Shown piece by piece: positions 46,507 through 55,619 of a stretch of 64,000 nt of DNA. A model generated the notes under the pieces. The model saw nothing but the letters and a program-made list of their open reading frames with translations. It had not been told where the DNA came from and did no database searches. The stretch is from NCBI RefSeq assembly GCF_036345915.1, contig NZ_CP107785.1, positions 6,324,001-6,388,000 of the forward strand, read 5' to 3'. Origin of the DNA: Nocardia sp. NBC_00565 (GTDB lineage: Bacteria; Actinomycetota; Actinomycetes; Mycobacteriales; Mycobacteriaceae). A program made the translations under genes and the position numbers. Every line of letters begins with the position of its first letter. The stretch's first letter is position 1.

Positions 46507-48150
46507 TTGACCGCCTCCACTGAGGGTGTCCTCGCGCCCGCCCCGCGTGGGTTGCCCGCCGAGGTCGCCCGACGGCGCACATTCGCGGTGATCTCCCATC
46601 CCGACGCGGGCAAGTCGACGCTCACCGAGGCGCTCGCGCTGCACGCCAAGATGATTTCCGAAGCGGGCGCCATCCACGGTAAGGCCGGGCGGCGCTCGAC
46701 CGTATCGGACTGGATGGAGATGGAGAAGGCGCGCGGTATCTCCGTCAGCTCGACCGCGCTGCAGTTCAATTACCGCGCCGCGGGCTCCGATATCGACAAC
46801 GTCATCAACCTGGTCGACACCCCAGGTCACTCGGATTTCTCCGAGGACACCTACCGCGTGCTCACCGCCGTTGACGCCGCGGTCATGCTCATCGACGCCG
46901 CCAAGGGGCTCGAGCCGCAGACGCTGAAGCTGTTCCAGGTCTGCCGCCACCGCGGCATCCCGGTGATCACCGTCATCAACAAATGGGACCGCCCGGGCCG
47001 CGCGCCGCTGGAACTGCTCGACGAGATCAACGAGCGCATCGGCCTCACCCCGACCCCGCTGTTCCTGCCGGTCGGCATCGCGGGCGACTTCCGCGGCCTG
47101 CTGCGCCGCGGCCCCGAGGGCGAGGCCGCCGAATACATCCACTTCACCCGCACCGCGGGCGGCGCGACCATCGCGCCGGAGGAATCGATCACCCCGGAAG
47201 CCGCCGAGGCCCGCGAGGGTGAGGCGTGGACGACCGCCGCCGAGGAGAGCGAACTGCTCTCGGCGACCGGACAGGATCACGATCAGGAAATGTTCCTGGC
47301 CGGTCAGACCTCCCCCGTCATCTACGCCTCGGCAATGCTGAACTTCGGTGTGCGGCAACTGCTGGAGACGCTGGTTTCGCTCGCGCCGGCGCCGGGTTCG
47401 CGCGCCGATGTGCACGGCACCCCGCGCACCACCAACGACCCGTTCAGCGCGGTCGTATTCAAGGTGCAGGCCGGAATGGATGCGGCACACCGGGATCGGC
47501 TCGCGTTCATGCGGATCGTCTCCGGCGAATTCGAGCGTGGCATGGTCGTGACGCATGCCCAGACCGGTCGGCCGTTCGCGACCAAGTACGCGCTCACCGT
47601 CTTCGGCCGTGAGCGCACGACCGTCGACACCGCCTACCCGGGCGATGTGGTCGGCCTGGTCAACGCCACGGCGCTGGCCCCGGGGCACACGCTGTTCGTG
47701 GACAAGAAGGTGGAGTTCCCGCCGATCCCGTCCTTCGCGCCGGAGCATTTCGCGGTACTGCGCGCGCAGAGCGCGGGCAAGTACAAGCAGTTCCGCAAGG
47801 CCATCGATCAGCTCGACTCCGAGGGCGTGGTGCAGGTGCTGCGCAATGACGCGCGCGGCGATGCGTCACCCGTGCTCGCGGCGGTCGGCCCCATGCAGTT
47901 CGAGGTCGTCACCGCACGCATGCTCGCGGAGTTCAACGTCGAGACGCATATGGAGCATCTGCCCTACACGCTGGCGCGGCGCACCGATGCGGACTCGATG
48001 GGCGAACTCGACCGGCAGCGCGGCGTCGAGGTTTTCACGCGCTCCGACGGGGCGCTGCTGGCGCTGTTCAGCGATAAGTGGCGGTTGCAGTACATCGAGA
48101 AGGAGCATCCGAAGCTCACGCTCGAGCCGTTGGTCGCGGCGGCGGACTAG
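46507..48150 (+). CDS. prfC: Peptide chain release factor 3
   Basis: A GTPase of about 547 residues that promotes recycling of RF1/RF2. G-domain motifs are AVISHPDAGKSTLTEAL (G1), RGISVSSTALQF (G2), NLVDTPGHSDFSEDTYR (G3) and VITVINKWDRPG (G4, NKxD). The later KVQAGMDAAHRDRLAFMRIVSGEFERGM, visible in parts, and VGPMQFEVV are RF3 signatures that separate it from EF-G. The start is uncertain: TTG 46507 follows GAAAGG at 9 nt, and TTG 46501 or 46498 are alternatives. It is divergent from rplY. Confidence 0.92.
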   Translation: MTASTEGVLAPAPRGLPAEVARRRTFAVISHPDAGKSTLTEALALHAKMISEAGAIHGKAGRRSTVSDWMEMEKARGISVSSTALQFNYRAAGSDIDNVINLVDTPGHSDFSEDTYRVLTAVDAAVMLIDAAKGLEPQTLKLFQVCRHRGIPVITVINKWDRPGRAPLELLDEINERIGLTPTPLFLPVGIAGDFRGLLRRGPEGEAAEYIHFTRTAGGATIAPEESITPEAAEAREGEAWTTAAEESELLSATGQDHDQEMFLAGQTSPVIYASAMLNFGVRQLLETLVSLAPAPGSRADVHGTPRTTNDPFSAVVFKVQAGMDAAHRDRLAFMRIVSGEFERGMVVTHAQTGRPFATKYALTVFGRERTTVDTAYPGDVVGLVNATALAPGHTLFVDKKVEFPPIPSFAPEHFAVLRAQSAGKYKQFRKAIDQLDSEGVVQVLRNDARGDASPVLAAVGPMQFEVVTARMLAEFNVETHMEHLPYTLARRTDADSMGELDRQRGVEVFTRSDGALLALFSDKWRLQYIEKEHPKLTLEPLVAAAD

Positions 48151-48159
48151 TTGGCCGAT

Positions 48160-48708
48160 TCACCCCGCCTCGGGCTCCGCTTCAGGTGCGGGCTCGCGGC
48201 GAAAAGTCGTACCCGGATTACGCTCGACCGACGCGATGCCGTCCTCCCGCGCGATCAGCCCCCAGCGACTCGACGTCAACCGCAGGCTGGGCAGGTCGCT
48301 GAGCGATAGGACCACCTCGTAGGTCCGCTCGTACCCGGTGTGCGCGATGCGCCAGCGCCCGTCCTGACAGCGCACATAGCGGTCGGTGTAGAACGCCGCG
48401 CCGCGTAGCAGCATGTTGTGCGCCGGTATCAGCACGGTATCGGCGAGATACCAAGTGCCGGTGGCGGTATCGCCGTCGACATCGATCTCCGGATGGTCGC
48501 ATCTGTGCTCGGTGATGACATGTGGACCGAGGGTGTTGCGCATGAATGCCAGGAACGCGTCCCGCGACTCGAACTGCAGGTACTCGCTGTACGTGGCGGT
48601 CGCCTCGGGGATCATGGTATCCGCGAATTCATCCCACGACTTGGTGTCGAGGGTGCGCAGATACCGAAACTTCAGGCGACTGATCGCTGACACAGCATCC
48701 TGATCCAT
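48160..48708 (-). CDS. SnoaL-like (NTF2-fold) protein
   Basis: A 182-residue protein with the SnoaL_4 pattern: AISRLKFRYLRTLDTKSWDEFADTM, FMRNTLGPHVITEHRCDHPEIDVDGDTATGTWYLAD and RCQDGRWRIAHTGYERTYE, each seen in part. The fold is used by polyketide cyclases, hydroxylases and isomerases. The C-terminal 35 residues are an acidic, probably disordered tail. Substrate is unknown. It converges on prfC with a 9-bp gap. Confidence 0.75.
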   Translation of the reverse strand: MDQDAVSAISRLKFRYLRTLDTKSWDEFADTMIPEATATYSEYLQFESRDAFLAFMRNTLGPHVITEHRCDHPEIDVDGDTATGTWYLADTVLIPAHNMLLRGAAFYTDRYVRCQDGRWRIAHTGYERTYEVVLSLSDLPSLRLTSSRWGLIAREDGIASVERNPGTTFRREPAPEAEPEAG

Positions 48709-48809
48709 ATATCAACAATCCCATTCGAAGCCGCAGTGCTACAGGAATTGGAAGATTTGTATCAGATTGCTATCACCAGTACCCGATAATCACCGGGTTG
48801 ACACGGCGG

Positions 48810-49688
48810 TCAGTTCCCGATGGTGAAGCAGGTGTGGCAGAAGTCGCTGCCGAACTCGGTCAGTCGCAGACTCTTGCGCACGATCTTGGGCGCGCGCCCG
48901 GCCTTCTTCAGCGCCGCCTCGACCACCGGCTGCACCTCGAGCACCATGTACCGGCTGAGCACCACCGGATCGTCGGAGACCTGGGCCAGCCCGAGCCGGG
49001 TGAGGTTGATCAGATAGGTGCGCGCCCGGTCCGGGTAACGGACACCGGCCTGTTCGGGCACCGAGGTCAGATCCCCGGTCACCAGTTCCGAGCCGATGCC
49101 GAGCGGACGGTTGGTCCGCACATCGACCGAGGGCTGCGGACCGTTCAACGCCATGAACCGCAGAATGCGCGCCTCATCCGGAGCCAACTCGTCGAGGATC
49201 CGGTCGTAGGCGGGGTGCACATCTTCGGTGAAGTAGACATCGGCCGAGCGGGCGAGCAGCGCATCGCCACGGCGGCGCAGTTCCTCGCTGCTCGCCGAGT
49301 GCAGCGGCGTGCCGATGCCGAGCGCCTGCTGCTGCGCCGCACCGTTCGAAGTCGGTACGTAGCTGACGATTTCGCGCACCGACCCCTCGGTGACGCCGAG
49401 CGCGCTGCGCGCGATGGAGCGCAGCGCATTGCCGGTGCGTTCGGCGATATCGGCCGACGACTCACCGTCGAGCGCGGCCTGGGTGATCTCCTTGGTCACC
49501 TCGTAGGTCGTCTCGACGGCCCACTGACTGCCGCGCGCCACGGTGCCCGCCGCGAGCCCCGCCGCTCGGAACACACCGCGAATCAGCCGTGCCTCATTGC
49601 TGATCTGCCGCTGTTCGACATCCGAGCTGCGCTCCATCGAGCGGGAACCGGCCCGGGCCACGTCCTGTCCGGTCCTGTCGTCTGCCAC
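48810..49688 (-). CDS. DUF4393 (Abi-alpha) family protein, copy 1
   Basis: A 292-residue protein. After a polar N-terminus there is an amphipathic/helical region (FRAAGLAAGTVARGSQWAVETT). The DUF4393 core then follows: ILDELAPDEARILRFMALNGPQPSVDVRT, YPDRARTYLINLTRLGLAQVSDDPV and the end LTEFGSDFCHTCF, read in parts. The family name Abi-alpha refers to a suggested link with phage abortive infection, not a proven mechanism. It is a clear paralogue of the gene at 51339, with DUF445 lying between them on the divergent side. Confidence 0.75.
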   Translation of the reverse strand: MADDRTGQDVARAGSRSMERSSDVEQRQISNEARLIRGVFRAAGLAAGTVARGSQWAVETTYEVTKEITQAALDGESSADIAERTGNALRSIARSALGVTEGSVREIVSYVPTSNGAAQQQALGIGTPLHSASSEELRRRGDALLARSADVYFTEDVHPAYDRILDELAPDEARILRFMALNGPQPSVDVRTNRPLGIGSELVTGDLTSVPEQAGVRYPDRARTYLINLTRLGLAQVSDDPVVLSRYMVLEVQPVVEAALKKAGRAPKIVRKSLRLTEFGSDFCHTCFTIGN

Positions 49689-50025
49689 GTTCTACTCCGA
49701 TGTATTGCCTGCCAAGTGAACGAATACGCCCACAGATTATTGCCCGCAAGCCTTCCAGGTAGGTCCAACCGCGAGCCGAGTGGGGCCAGCACGCACGCCG
49801 ACCCCTGCTGTCGAACGTGTGGCGGTCGTCATTGTCTCCGTCGCTGATTGACAGTACGACATTCTGGACACGCAGTGTGACTGACGTCTCAGACACTCCG
49901 GTGTGGGTCGGAACACTCGCGGTGGACCGGGCTCTCTACCGCACAGTAGGGTCCGTCTGCCGACTGAGTGCTAGTTTGAGGTCCCGGTGAGGCGGCGGTC
50001 ACCGGGTATTCGGCAGGAGGGTGTC
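49689..50025. other. Divergent intergenic region between DUF4393 copy 1 and DUF445
   Basis: 337 bp that must carry promoters for both sides. I see no coding frame with a credible ribosome-binding site apart from the GGAGG that serves the DUF445 gene at its right end, and no strong palindrome. Confidence 0.35.
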
Positions 50026-51348
50026 GTGTTAGAGAGTGTTTTCGGTGTCCACCCGACGCTCCTGCTCGAGCTAGTGACCATCCCGCTTTTCACTGGCATC
50101 ATCGGCTACGTCACCAACTGGACCGGCATCCTCATGCTGTTCAAGCCGGTCGCCTTCCATGGCACGCATCTACCTGGTCTACGCGCAGTGTTTCCGTTCC
50201 TGCCCAAGCGAATTCAGGTGCTGCCGCTACTGAGTTACGACGGCAGAATCGGCTGGCAGGGCATCGTGCCGTCGCGCGCGGACAAAATGGCGAGCATCGC
50301 GGTCGACAAGGGCCTGGCGAAACTCGGTAGCGTCGCCGACTTCTATCGCGAACTGGAGCCCGACAAGCTCGCCGAACACCTCGCCACTATCGCCGACGCG
50401 CAGATCAAGGACATCGTCGAAGAAATCCTGCGCCGCGAACACCCGCAACTCTGGTACAACTTGCCGACCGGCGTGCGCGAGATGATTCACGCGCGGGTCC
50501 GCCAGCAGCTGCCCGATATTCTGCGCGAGCTGACCGAGGAATTGGGCGCCAATATCGATCAGCTGCTCGACGTCAAGCAGATGGTCATCCGCTATTTCCA
50601 GGCGCGGCCACATCTGCTCAACACCCTTTTCCAGGTGCTCGGCGCCAAGGAACTGCGCTTCATGCAGAACTTCGGTTTCTACTTCGGCGCTCCGATGGGT
50701 GTGGTGCTGGTCGGGGTGCTGCATGTGACCGGTTGGTCGACACTGGTGGTGCTGCCGGTCGGCGGCGTCATCATCGGCTGGGTGGTCAACTGGATCGGCC
50801 TGAACATGATCTTCGCGCCCGCGTATCCGAAGTGGTGGTGCCCGTGGCGGCAGGGTCTGCTGATCAAGCGGCAGTCCGAAATCACCGACGGCTACGCCGA
50901 ATTGGTCTCCAGTCAGGTGATGACCGTCGCCAATATCGGTGACGAACTGCTGAACGGCCCGCGCTCGGACCGGACCATGCAGATGCTCGAGGACACCCTG
51001 CGCCCCGCCGCGGACCGCGCGCTCGGACCCGCCCGACCGGCGGTGAAGTTCATGCTCGGCAGCCGCGAGTACGACTCGCTGCAGTCGACACTGACCGCCG
51101 AAGCCATGACCATCGCCCCCATCGCCTTCGCCGATCCGGACTTCAACATCCAGCAGGGCAGGCAGATCAACGACTACATCGCCAAACAGATGTCGGCCCT
51201 GTCGCCCCCCGACTTCGTGGATATGTTGCGATCGGCCATCAAACAGGACGAATGGCTGCTTTTTCTGCATGGCGGCGTGTTGGGCCTGTTCGCCGGATAC
51301 GCTCACATCCTGATCTTCGGAACGGGAGTAGCGACATCATGGCTGTGA
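50026..51348 (+). CDS. DUF445 family membrane protein
   Basis: A 440-residue protein. The N-terminus has a membrane helix with IPLFTGIIGYVTNWTGILMLFKPVAFHG, the conserved DUF445 segment. A long helical cytosolic region and a second pair of helices follow (GVVLVGVLHVTGWSTLVVLPVGGVIIGWVVNWIGLNMIF, read in parts), and there is a C-terminal helix before the end. The repeated G-x-x-x-NW-x-G/I pattern marks both halves. Function is unknown. The GTG at 50026 follows GCAGGAGGG. The stop overlaps the next DUF4393 gene by 10 bp. Confidence 0.78.
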   Translation: MLESVFGVHPTLLLELVTIPLFTGIIGYVTNWTGILMLFKPVAFHGTHLPGLRAVFPFLPKRIQVLPLLSYDGRIGWQGIVPSRADKMASIAVDKGLAKLGSVADFYRELEPDKLAEHLATIADAQIKDIVEEILRREHPQLWYNLPTGVREMIHARVRQQLPDILRELTEELGANIDQLLDVKQMVIRYFQARPHLLNTLFQVLGAKELRFMQNFGFYFGAPMGVVLVGVLHVTGWSTLVVLPVGGVIIGWVVNWIGLNMIFAPAYPKWWCPWRQGLLIKRQSEITDGYAELVSSQVMTVANIGDELLNGPRSDRTMQMLEDTLRPAADRALGPARPAVKFMLGSREYDSLQSTLTAEAMTIAPIAFADPDFNIQQGRQINDYIAKQMSALSPPDFVDMLRSAIKQDEWLLFLHGGVLGLFAGYAHILIFGTGVATSWL

Positions 51349-52259
51349 CGGAATCGGGCGGCGACGATCTCTCGGCCGCCGGGCAGCGCTCTGCTCGTGT
51401 GGAGCCCTCCGAAACGGCCGAAACACCCCGGCCCGCAACAGAAATCGCGCGGCTGCCGAGCGCCGCGGTCGAGCTCGAATCCGCCACGCGCAAGCGGGAA
51501 CTCGGGTCGGTGCGCAAGACCGTCCGCGCGACCACCGGCGTGGCGCGCGTCGCGGTGACCGCCGCTGGCGCGGTAACCGCGTGGAGCATCGACACCGCGC
51601 TCGGTGTCGGCGCCACCGTCGTCAAGGGCAGCATCGCGGGCAACCCGCCGCGCGAAGTACTCGCCGAGGCCGAGGCGGAGGTCCGCGACGCCGTGCGCCG
51701 CGCCCTGCGCCTGCCCGCCACCCCCGAACAACCCACCACCGATGCCGTGCCCACCCTGCGCGAACAAGGTGCCGCGCTGCTGCGACTGTCCGCGAGCACC
51801 CAGGGCGAACATCACGAAACCCACCCCGCCTTCGCCCGCATGCTCGAGGAACTGACTCCCGACGAAGCCCGCATCCTGCGCTTCCTCCACCTCGACGGCC
51901 CGCAACCCGCCATCGACATCCGCGCCGGGCGCCCCCGTGCCCTCGGCACCGAACGAATCATCTCCGGCCTCAACCTGATCGGCGACCACGCCGGCCTGCG
52001 CTTCCCCAACCGCATCCAGCAATACCTCCCCAACCTCCGCCGCCTCGGCCTCATCGATTTCGCCAAGGACCCGGTCGGCAACCCCAACCGCTACCAAATC
52101 CTCGAAGCCCAAGCCCCCGTCCGAGAAGTCCTGAAACGCTCCGGCTTCGGCACCAAGATCTACTACCGCAGCATCACCCTCACCGGTTTCGGCGCCGACT
52201 TCGTCCAAACCTGCCTACCAATAGTTGTCCAAGACGGCCGAGCCTCCGGCACCGACTAG
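51339..52259 (+). CDS. DUF4393 (Abi-alpha) family protein, copy 2
   Basis: A 306-residue paralogue of the protein at 48810. Shared blocks are MLEELTPDEARILRFLHLDGPQPAIDIR, FPNRIQQYLPNLRRLGLIDFAKDPVGN and ITLTGFGADFVQTCLPI, read in parts. The N-terminal 60 residues are polar. A small helical segment (GVARVAVTAAGAVTAWSIDTALGVGATVVKG) could associate with membrane. The ATG at 51339 overlaps the DUF445 stop by 10 bp, so the two are translationally coupled. Confidence 0.75.
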   Translation: MAVTESGGDDLSAAGQRSARVEPSETAETPRPATEIARLPSAAVELESATRKRELGSVRKTVRATTGVARVAVTAAGAVTAWSIDTALGVGATVVKGSIAGNPPREVLAEAEAEVRDAVRRALRLPATPEQPTTDAVPTLREQGAALLRLSASTQGEHHETHPAFARMLEELTPDEARILRFLHLDGPQPAIDIRAGRPRALGTERIISGLNLIGDHAGLRFPNRIQQYLPNLRRLGLIDFAKDPVGNPNRYQILEAQAPVREVLKRSGFGTKIYYRSITLTGFGADFVQTCLPIVVQDGRASGTD

Positions 52260-52299
52260 CAGCGCGCCCAGTCCGCCGACGGCTCGGCCCCGACCGAGC

Positions 52300-52379
52300 G
52301 TAGTCAAATGGTGGTCCGCCCCATCGCGGGTAGTGAAATGGTGGCTCTAAAGGCCCAATGGCAACGACCATTTGACTAC
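52300..52379. repeat. Cluster of three 13-bp repeats, two direct and one inverted
   Basis: GTAGTCAAATGGT occurs at 52300-52312, with a one-base variant GTAGTGAAATGGT 30 bp later at 52330-52342, and the exact inverse ACCATTTGACTAC at 52367-52379. Copies 2 and 3 can form a 14-bp stem with one mismatch. They lie between convergent genes, where no promoter is expected. Confidence 0.65.
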
Positions 52380-52438
52380 CGTCGACGGAAAAGCCACAGC
52401 TAGTGCCTGGTCCAGAACCTGCCGATCCATCGGGGAGG

Positions 52439-54229
52439 TCAGGCGCCGTCGGCTAGTTCCAGCCAGCGCTCCTCGGCGGATTCCTTTTCGGCGCGGACCT
52501 GTTTGAGTTCCGCGCCGAGGGTGATCAGTTTGTCCGGGTCGGTGGCGGCGTCGGCTAGGGCGGCGTGGAGGCGTTGTTCGCGTTCGGTGAGTTTGTCGAT
52601 GGTGCGTTCCAGTTTGGCCAGCTCCTTGCGGGCGGCTCGGTAGGCGGCGGAGTCCGTGGCGGGGGTGTCCGGCTTGGTTTCCGCGGTGGATCGCGTTGTG
52701 GCAGAGCTCAATACGGCGCGCTTCTTCAGGTACTCATCGATGCCGCCAGGGAGGTTGGTGAGTTTGCCATCGCCGAACAGAGCCCAGGTGGAGTCACAGA
52801 TGCGCTCGATCAGGTAGCGGTCGTGGCTGATCACGACCAGGGTGCCCGCCCAGTTGTCGAGGAGATCCTCGAGCTGTTGAAGGGTGTCGATGTCCAGGTC
52901 GTTGGTCGGCTCATCGAGGAGCAGGACATTCGGTTCGGCCATCAGGATACGGGTCAGCTGGAGTCTGCGCCGCTCGCCACCGGACAGGTCGCCGACCGGA
53001 GTGCGCTGGCGGGCCGGGGTGAAGCCGAGGCGCTCGGCCAACTGGCCCGCGGAGATCTCTTTATCGCCCAGCATGAGTCGCTGTGCGATCTGCTGCACGG
53101 CTTCCAGCACCCTAAGGTGGGTCGGCAGGTCGTCGAGTTCCTGACGCAGCCAGCCGATCTGGACCGTCTGCCCCTGAACGCGTTTGCCCGCAGCGGGTTC
53201 GGCCGCACCGGCCAGCGTGCGCAGCAGGGTCGTCTTACCGGAGCCGTTCACCCCGACCAGGCCGACCCGCTCCCCCGGCGCCAACCGCCAGGTCAAGTCG
53301 CGCACCAGTTCTCGGCCATCCGGCGTGGTGAGGGTGGCGTCCTCGAGTTCGATCACGACGCGGCCCAAGCGCTTTCGCGCGAATGCGGCCAGCGAGACGC
53401 TATCGCGCGGCGGCGGCACATCGGCGATCAGCGCCTCGGCCGCCTCCACCCGATAGCGCGGCTTGGAGGTGCGCGCCTTCGCGCCGCGCCGCAGCCAGGC
53501 CAGTTCCTTGCGTGCCAGGTTCGCGCGGCGAGCCTCGGTGGCGTCGGCCTGGCGTGCCCGCTCGGCGCGCGCGAAGATCCAGTCGCCGTAACCGCCCTCA
53601 TAGCTCTCGACCTTGCCGCCGACGACCTCCCAGGTATCGGTGGCAACGGTGTCGAGGAACCAGCGATCGTGCGTCACGACTACCAGTGCACTGCGGCGGT
53701 TGAGCAGGTGTTCGGCGAGCCACTGCACACCCTCGACATCGAGGTGGTTGGTCGGCTCGTCGAGCACCAGCAGATCGAGGTCGCGCACCAGTGCGGCAGC
53801 CAGTGCGACGCGGCGGCGCTCACCGCCGGAGAGGTTGTCTACGGAGGTGTCCAGGCCGAGACCCGCGATCCCGATGCCTTCCATCACCGAACGGATGCGC
53901 GGGTTCGACGCCCATTCGTGTTCGGCGACATCATCGGTCATCGCGTCGTCGGCCAGGCCGGCCAACACCACCGAACCAACGGTCGAGCCCGGCGGCAGCA
54001 CACCGCGCTGGGTCACCACCGCCATGCGCAGCCCACCGACCCGGCTCACCCGGCCGCTGTCGGGCGGCTCGAGACCGGTCAACACCTCCAACAGGGTTGT
54101 CTTGCCGCCGCCGTTGAGGCCGACGACACCGATTCGCTCGCCCGCGTGAATGCCGAGCGATACGTTATCCAGGAGCGGCTTGATGCCGAAACTCTTGGCG
54201 ACCTGTTCGAGGTTGATCAGGTTGGACAT
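52439..54229 (-). CDS. ABC-F family ATP-binding protein
   Basis: A 596-residue soluble protein with two ABC domains and no membrane part. Domain 1 has Walker A GLNGGGKTTLLEV, signature LSGGERRRVALAAAL and LLVLDEPTNHLD. The inter-domain linker (about residues 240-330) is rich in Arg and Ala. Domain 2 has GVNGSGKTTLLRT, LSGGERRRLQLTRIL and LLLDEPTNDLD. The C-terminus is a coiled coil (EKLERTIDKLTEREQRLH-type). ABC-F proteins act on the ribosome, some giving antibiotic resistance; this one looks like the housekeeping Uup/EttA sort. ATG 54229 follows GGAAGGA. Confidence 0.9.
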   Translation of the reverse strand: MSNLINLEQVAKSFGIKPLLDNVSLGIHAGERIGVVGLNGGGKTTLLEVLTGLEPPDSGRVSRVGGLRMAVVTQRGVLPPGSTVGSVVLAGLADDAMTDDVAEHEWASNPRIRSVMEGIGIAGLGLDTSVDNLSGGERRRVALAAALVRDLDLLVLDEPTNHLDVEGVQWLAEHLLNRRSALVVVTHDRWFLDTVATDTWEVVGGKVESYEGGYGDWIFARAERARQADATEARRANLARKELAWLRRGAKARTSKPRYRVEAAEALIADVPPPRDSVSLAAFARKRLGRVVIELEDATLTTPDGRELVRDLTWRLAPGERVGLVGVNGSGKTTLLRTLAGAAEPAAGKRVQGQTVQIGWLRQELDDLPTHLRVLEAVQQIAQRLMLGDKEISAGQLAERLGFTPARQRTPVGDLSGGERRRLQLTRILMAEPNVLLLDEPTNDLDIDTLQQLEDLLDNWAGTLVVISHDRYLIERICDSTWALFGDGKLTNLPGGIDEYLKKRAVLSSATTRSTAETKPDTPATDSAAYRAARKELAKLERTIDKLTEREQRLHAALADAATDPDKLITLGAELKQVRAEKESAEERWLELADGA

Positions 54230-54560
54230 GAATCCTTCCGAGGTCATGCGCAGGCGTGTGCTTGCCCTGGGCAAGCGTACTGTTCCGTCGCTGGACGCAC
54301 TGAGGCCCTACGAGTCGCTGCCGGGCAGCGCTCGAGCGCCGTCGACCGTTACCGCCCAACCCGCCGCTAGCAGGGCGGCTCCTCTGATCGATGCACCGAC
54401 ACCGAAGTATCTCCCGAACAAGGCGCATATCGATCGGCACAATCGGCCGGAACAACGCATTCGCCCGGTGCTGCCTGGCGGTCAGCGACGCGGCACTTCG
54501 ACAATGATCGATGCGAACCAGGTCGGGACGATGCTCCATCACGAACCCGAGGTTGCGGAA

Positions 54561-54602
54561 CGAACAGCGTTCGTTTAGAGTTGATCCAGCGAACACTGTT
54601 CG
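54561..54602. promoter_or_regulatory. Two 13-bp palindromes, candidate operators for the LLM oxidoreductase gene
   Basis: CGAACAGCGTTCG (54561-54573) and CGAACACTGTTCG (54590-54602) share arms CGAAC/GTTCG, with starts 29 bp apart. They lie in the 485-bp gap (54230-54714) upstream of the LLM gene, about 110-150 bp before its ATG. The arrangement resembles paired TetR operators, but no regulator gene is adjacent. Confidence 0.55.
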
Positions 54603-54714
54603 TTACGAACGAAGTTCAATGGCGCTCTCGACTACAGCCGCAGCATGGGAGCCCCACCTCGGGTCGAGGTGCGCGGGGCGGCACGGTTCAAATACCCCTT
54701 ACCTGGAGGTTTTC

Positions 54715-55563
54715 ATGCACGTCGGACTCGGTCTGCCCATCTCCGATCCCGCCGCACTGCTCGACTGGGCTCGCCGCGCCGATGCGGGCCCCTTCTCCAC
54801 CCTCGGTCTGCTCGACCGGCTCGTTTACGACAATCCCGAACCACTCGTCGCGCTCGGCATGATCGCGGGCGCCACCAACCGCATCAAGGTGCAGACCGAG
54901 GTGCTCATCGCGCCGTTGCGCGAGCCGTCACTGCTCGCCAAGCAGGCCGCCACCCTGGACCGCATGTCCGGCGGCCGACTCGTGCTCGGCCTCGGCGTCG
55001 GCGGTCGCGCGGACGATCACCTCGCCTCCGGCACCGACCTGCGCACCCGCGGCCGCCGCCTGGACGAGCAGCTCGAGATCATGCGCCGCCTCTGGTCCGG
55101 CCAGCCGTACGGCCCCGACTGCGGTCCGATCGGTCCCGCGCCGCTGCGACCCGAAGGCCCCGAAATCCTGTTCGGCGGCTTTCAGCCCGCCGCCATCGAT
55201 CGCGTCGGCCGGTGGGGCGGCGGCTTTCTCGCCGCCGCCGCACCCTCCTGGGCCGGTGGCCTCTTCGACACCGCCCGCTCCTCGTGGAAGGAACACGGCC
55301 GCGACGGCGAACCCCGCATCGTCGCCCAGGTCAATGTCGCACTCGGCACGCCCGACCTGATCGAAGACGCCCGCACCTCGATGGGCGACTACTACGAATT
55401 CAGTGGTCGCGCCGACTACATGCTCGCCGGCATGCTCACCACGCCCGCCGAGATCCGCACGACCATCAGCCAATTCGAAGATCTCGGCGCCGACGAGGTC
55501 ATGCTCTACTGCTACGGCCGCGACGCCGACCAGGTCGACCGCCTCGCCGAGATAATCGCTTAG
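54715..55563 (+). CDS. LLM-class flavin-dependent oxidoreductase
   Basis: A 282-residue luciferase-like monooxygenase-fold protein. Signatures are MHVGLGLPISDPAALLDWARRAD, the NRIKVQTEVLIAPLREPSLLAKQAATLDRMSGGRLVLGLGVG block (read in parts) and HLASGTDLRTRGRRLDEQLEIMRRLW. Such enzymes use FMN or coenzyme F420; F420 is common in this group of actinobacteria, but the cofactor is not proven here. ATG 54715 follows TGGAGG. Substrate unknown. Confidence 0.85.
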   Translation: MHVGLGLPISDPAALLDWARRADAGPFSTLGLLDRLVYDNPEPLVALGMIAGATNRIKVQTEVLIAPLREPSLLAKQAATLDRMSGGRLVLGLGVGGRADDHLASGTDLRTRGRRLDEQLEIMRRLWSGQPYGPDCGPIGPAPLRPEGPEILFGGFQPAAIDRVGRWGGGFLAAAAPSWAGGLFDTARSSWKEHGRDGEPRIVAQVNVALGTPDLIEDARTSMGDYYEFSGRADYMLAGMLTTPAEIRTTISQFEDLGADEVMLYCYGRDADQVDRLAEIIA

Positions 55564-55619
55564 TCCCAGGTGGACGGCATCGCTCGACGATGCCGTCCAC
55601 TGATCTGGACCGCGAAACG

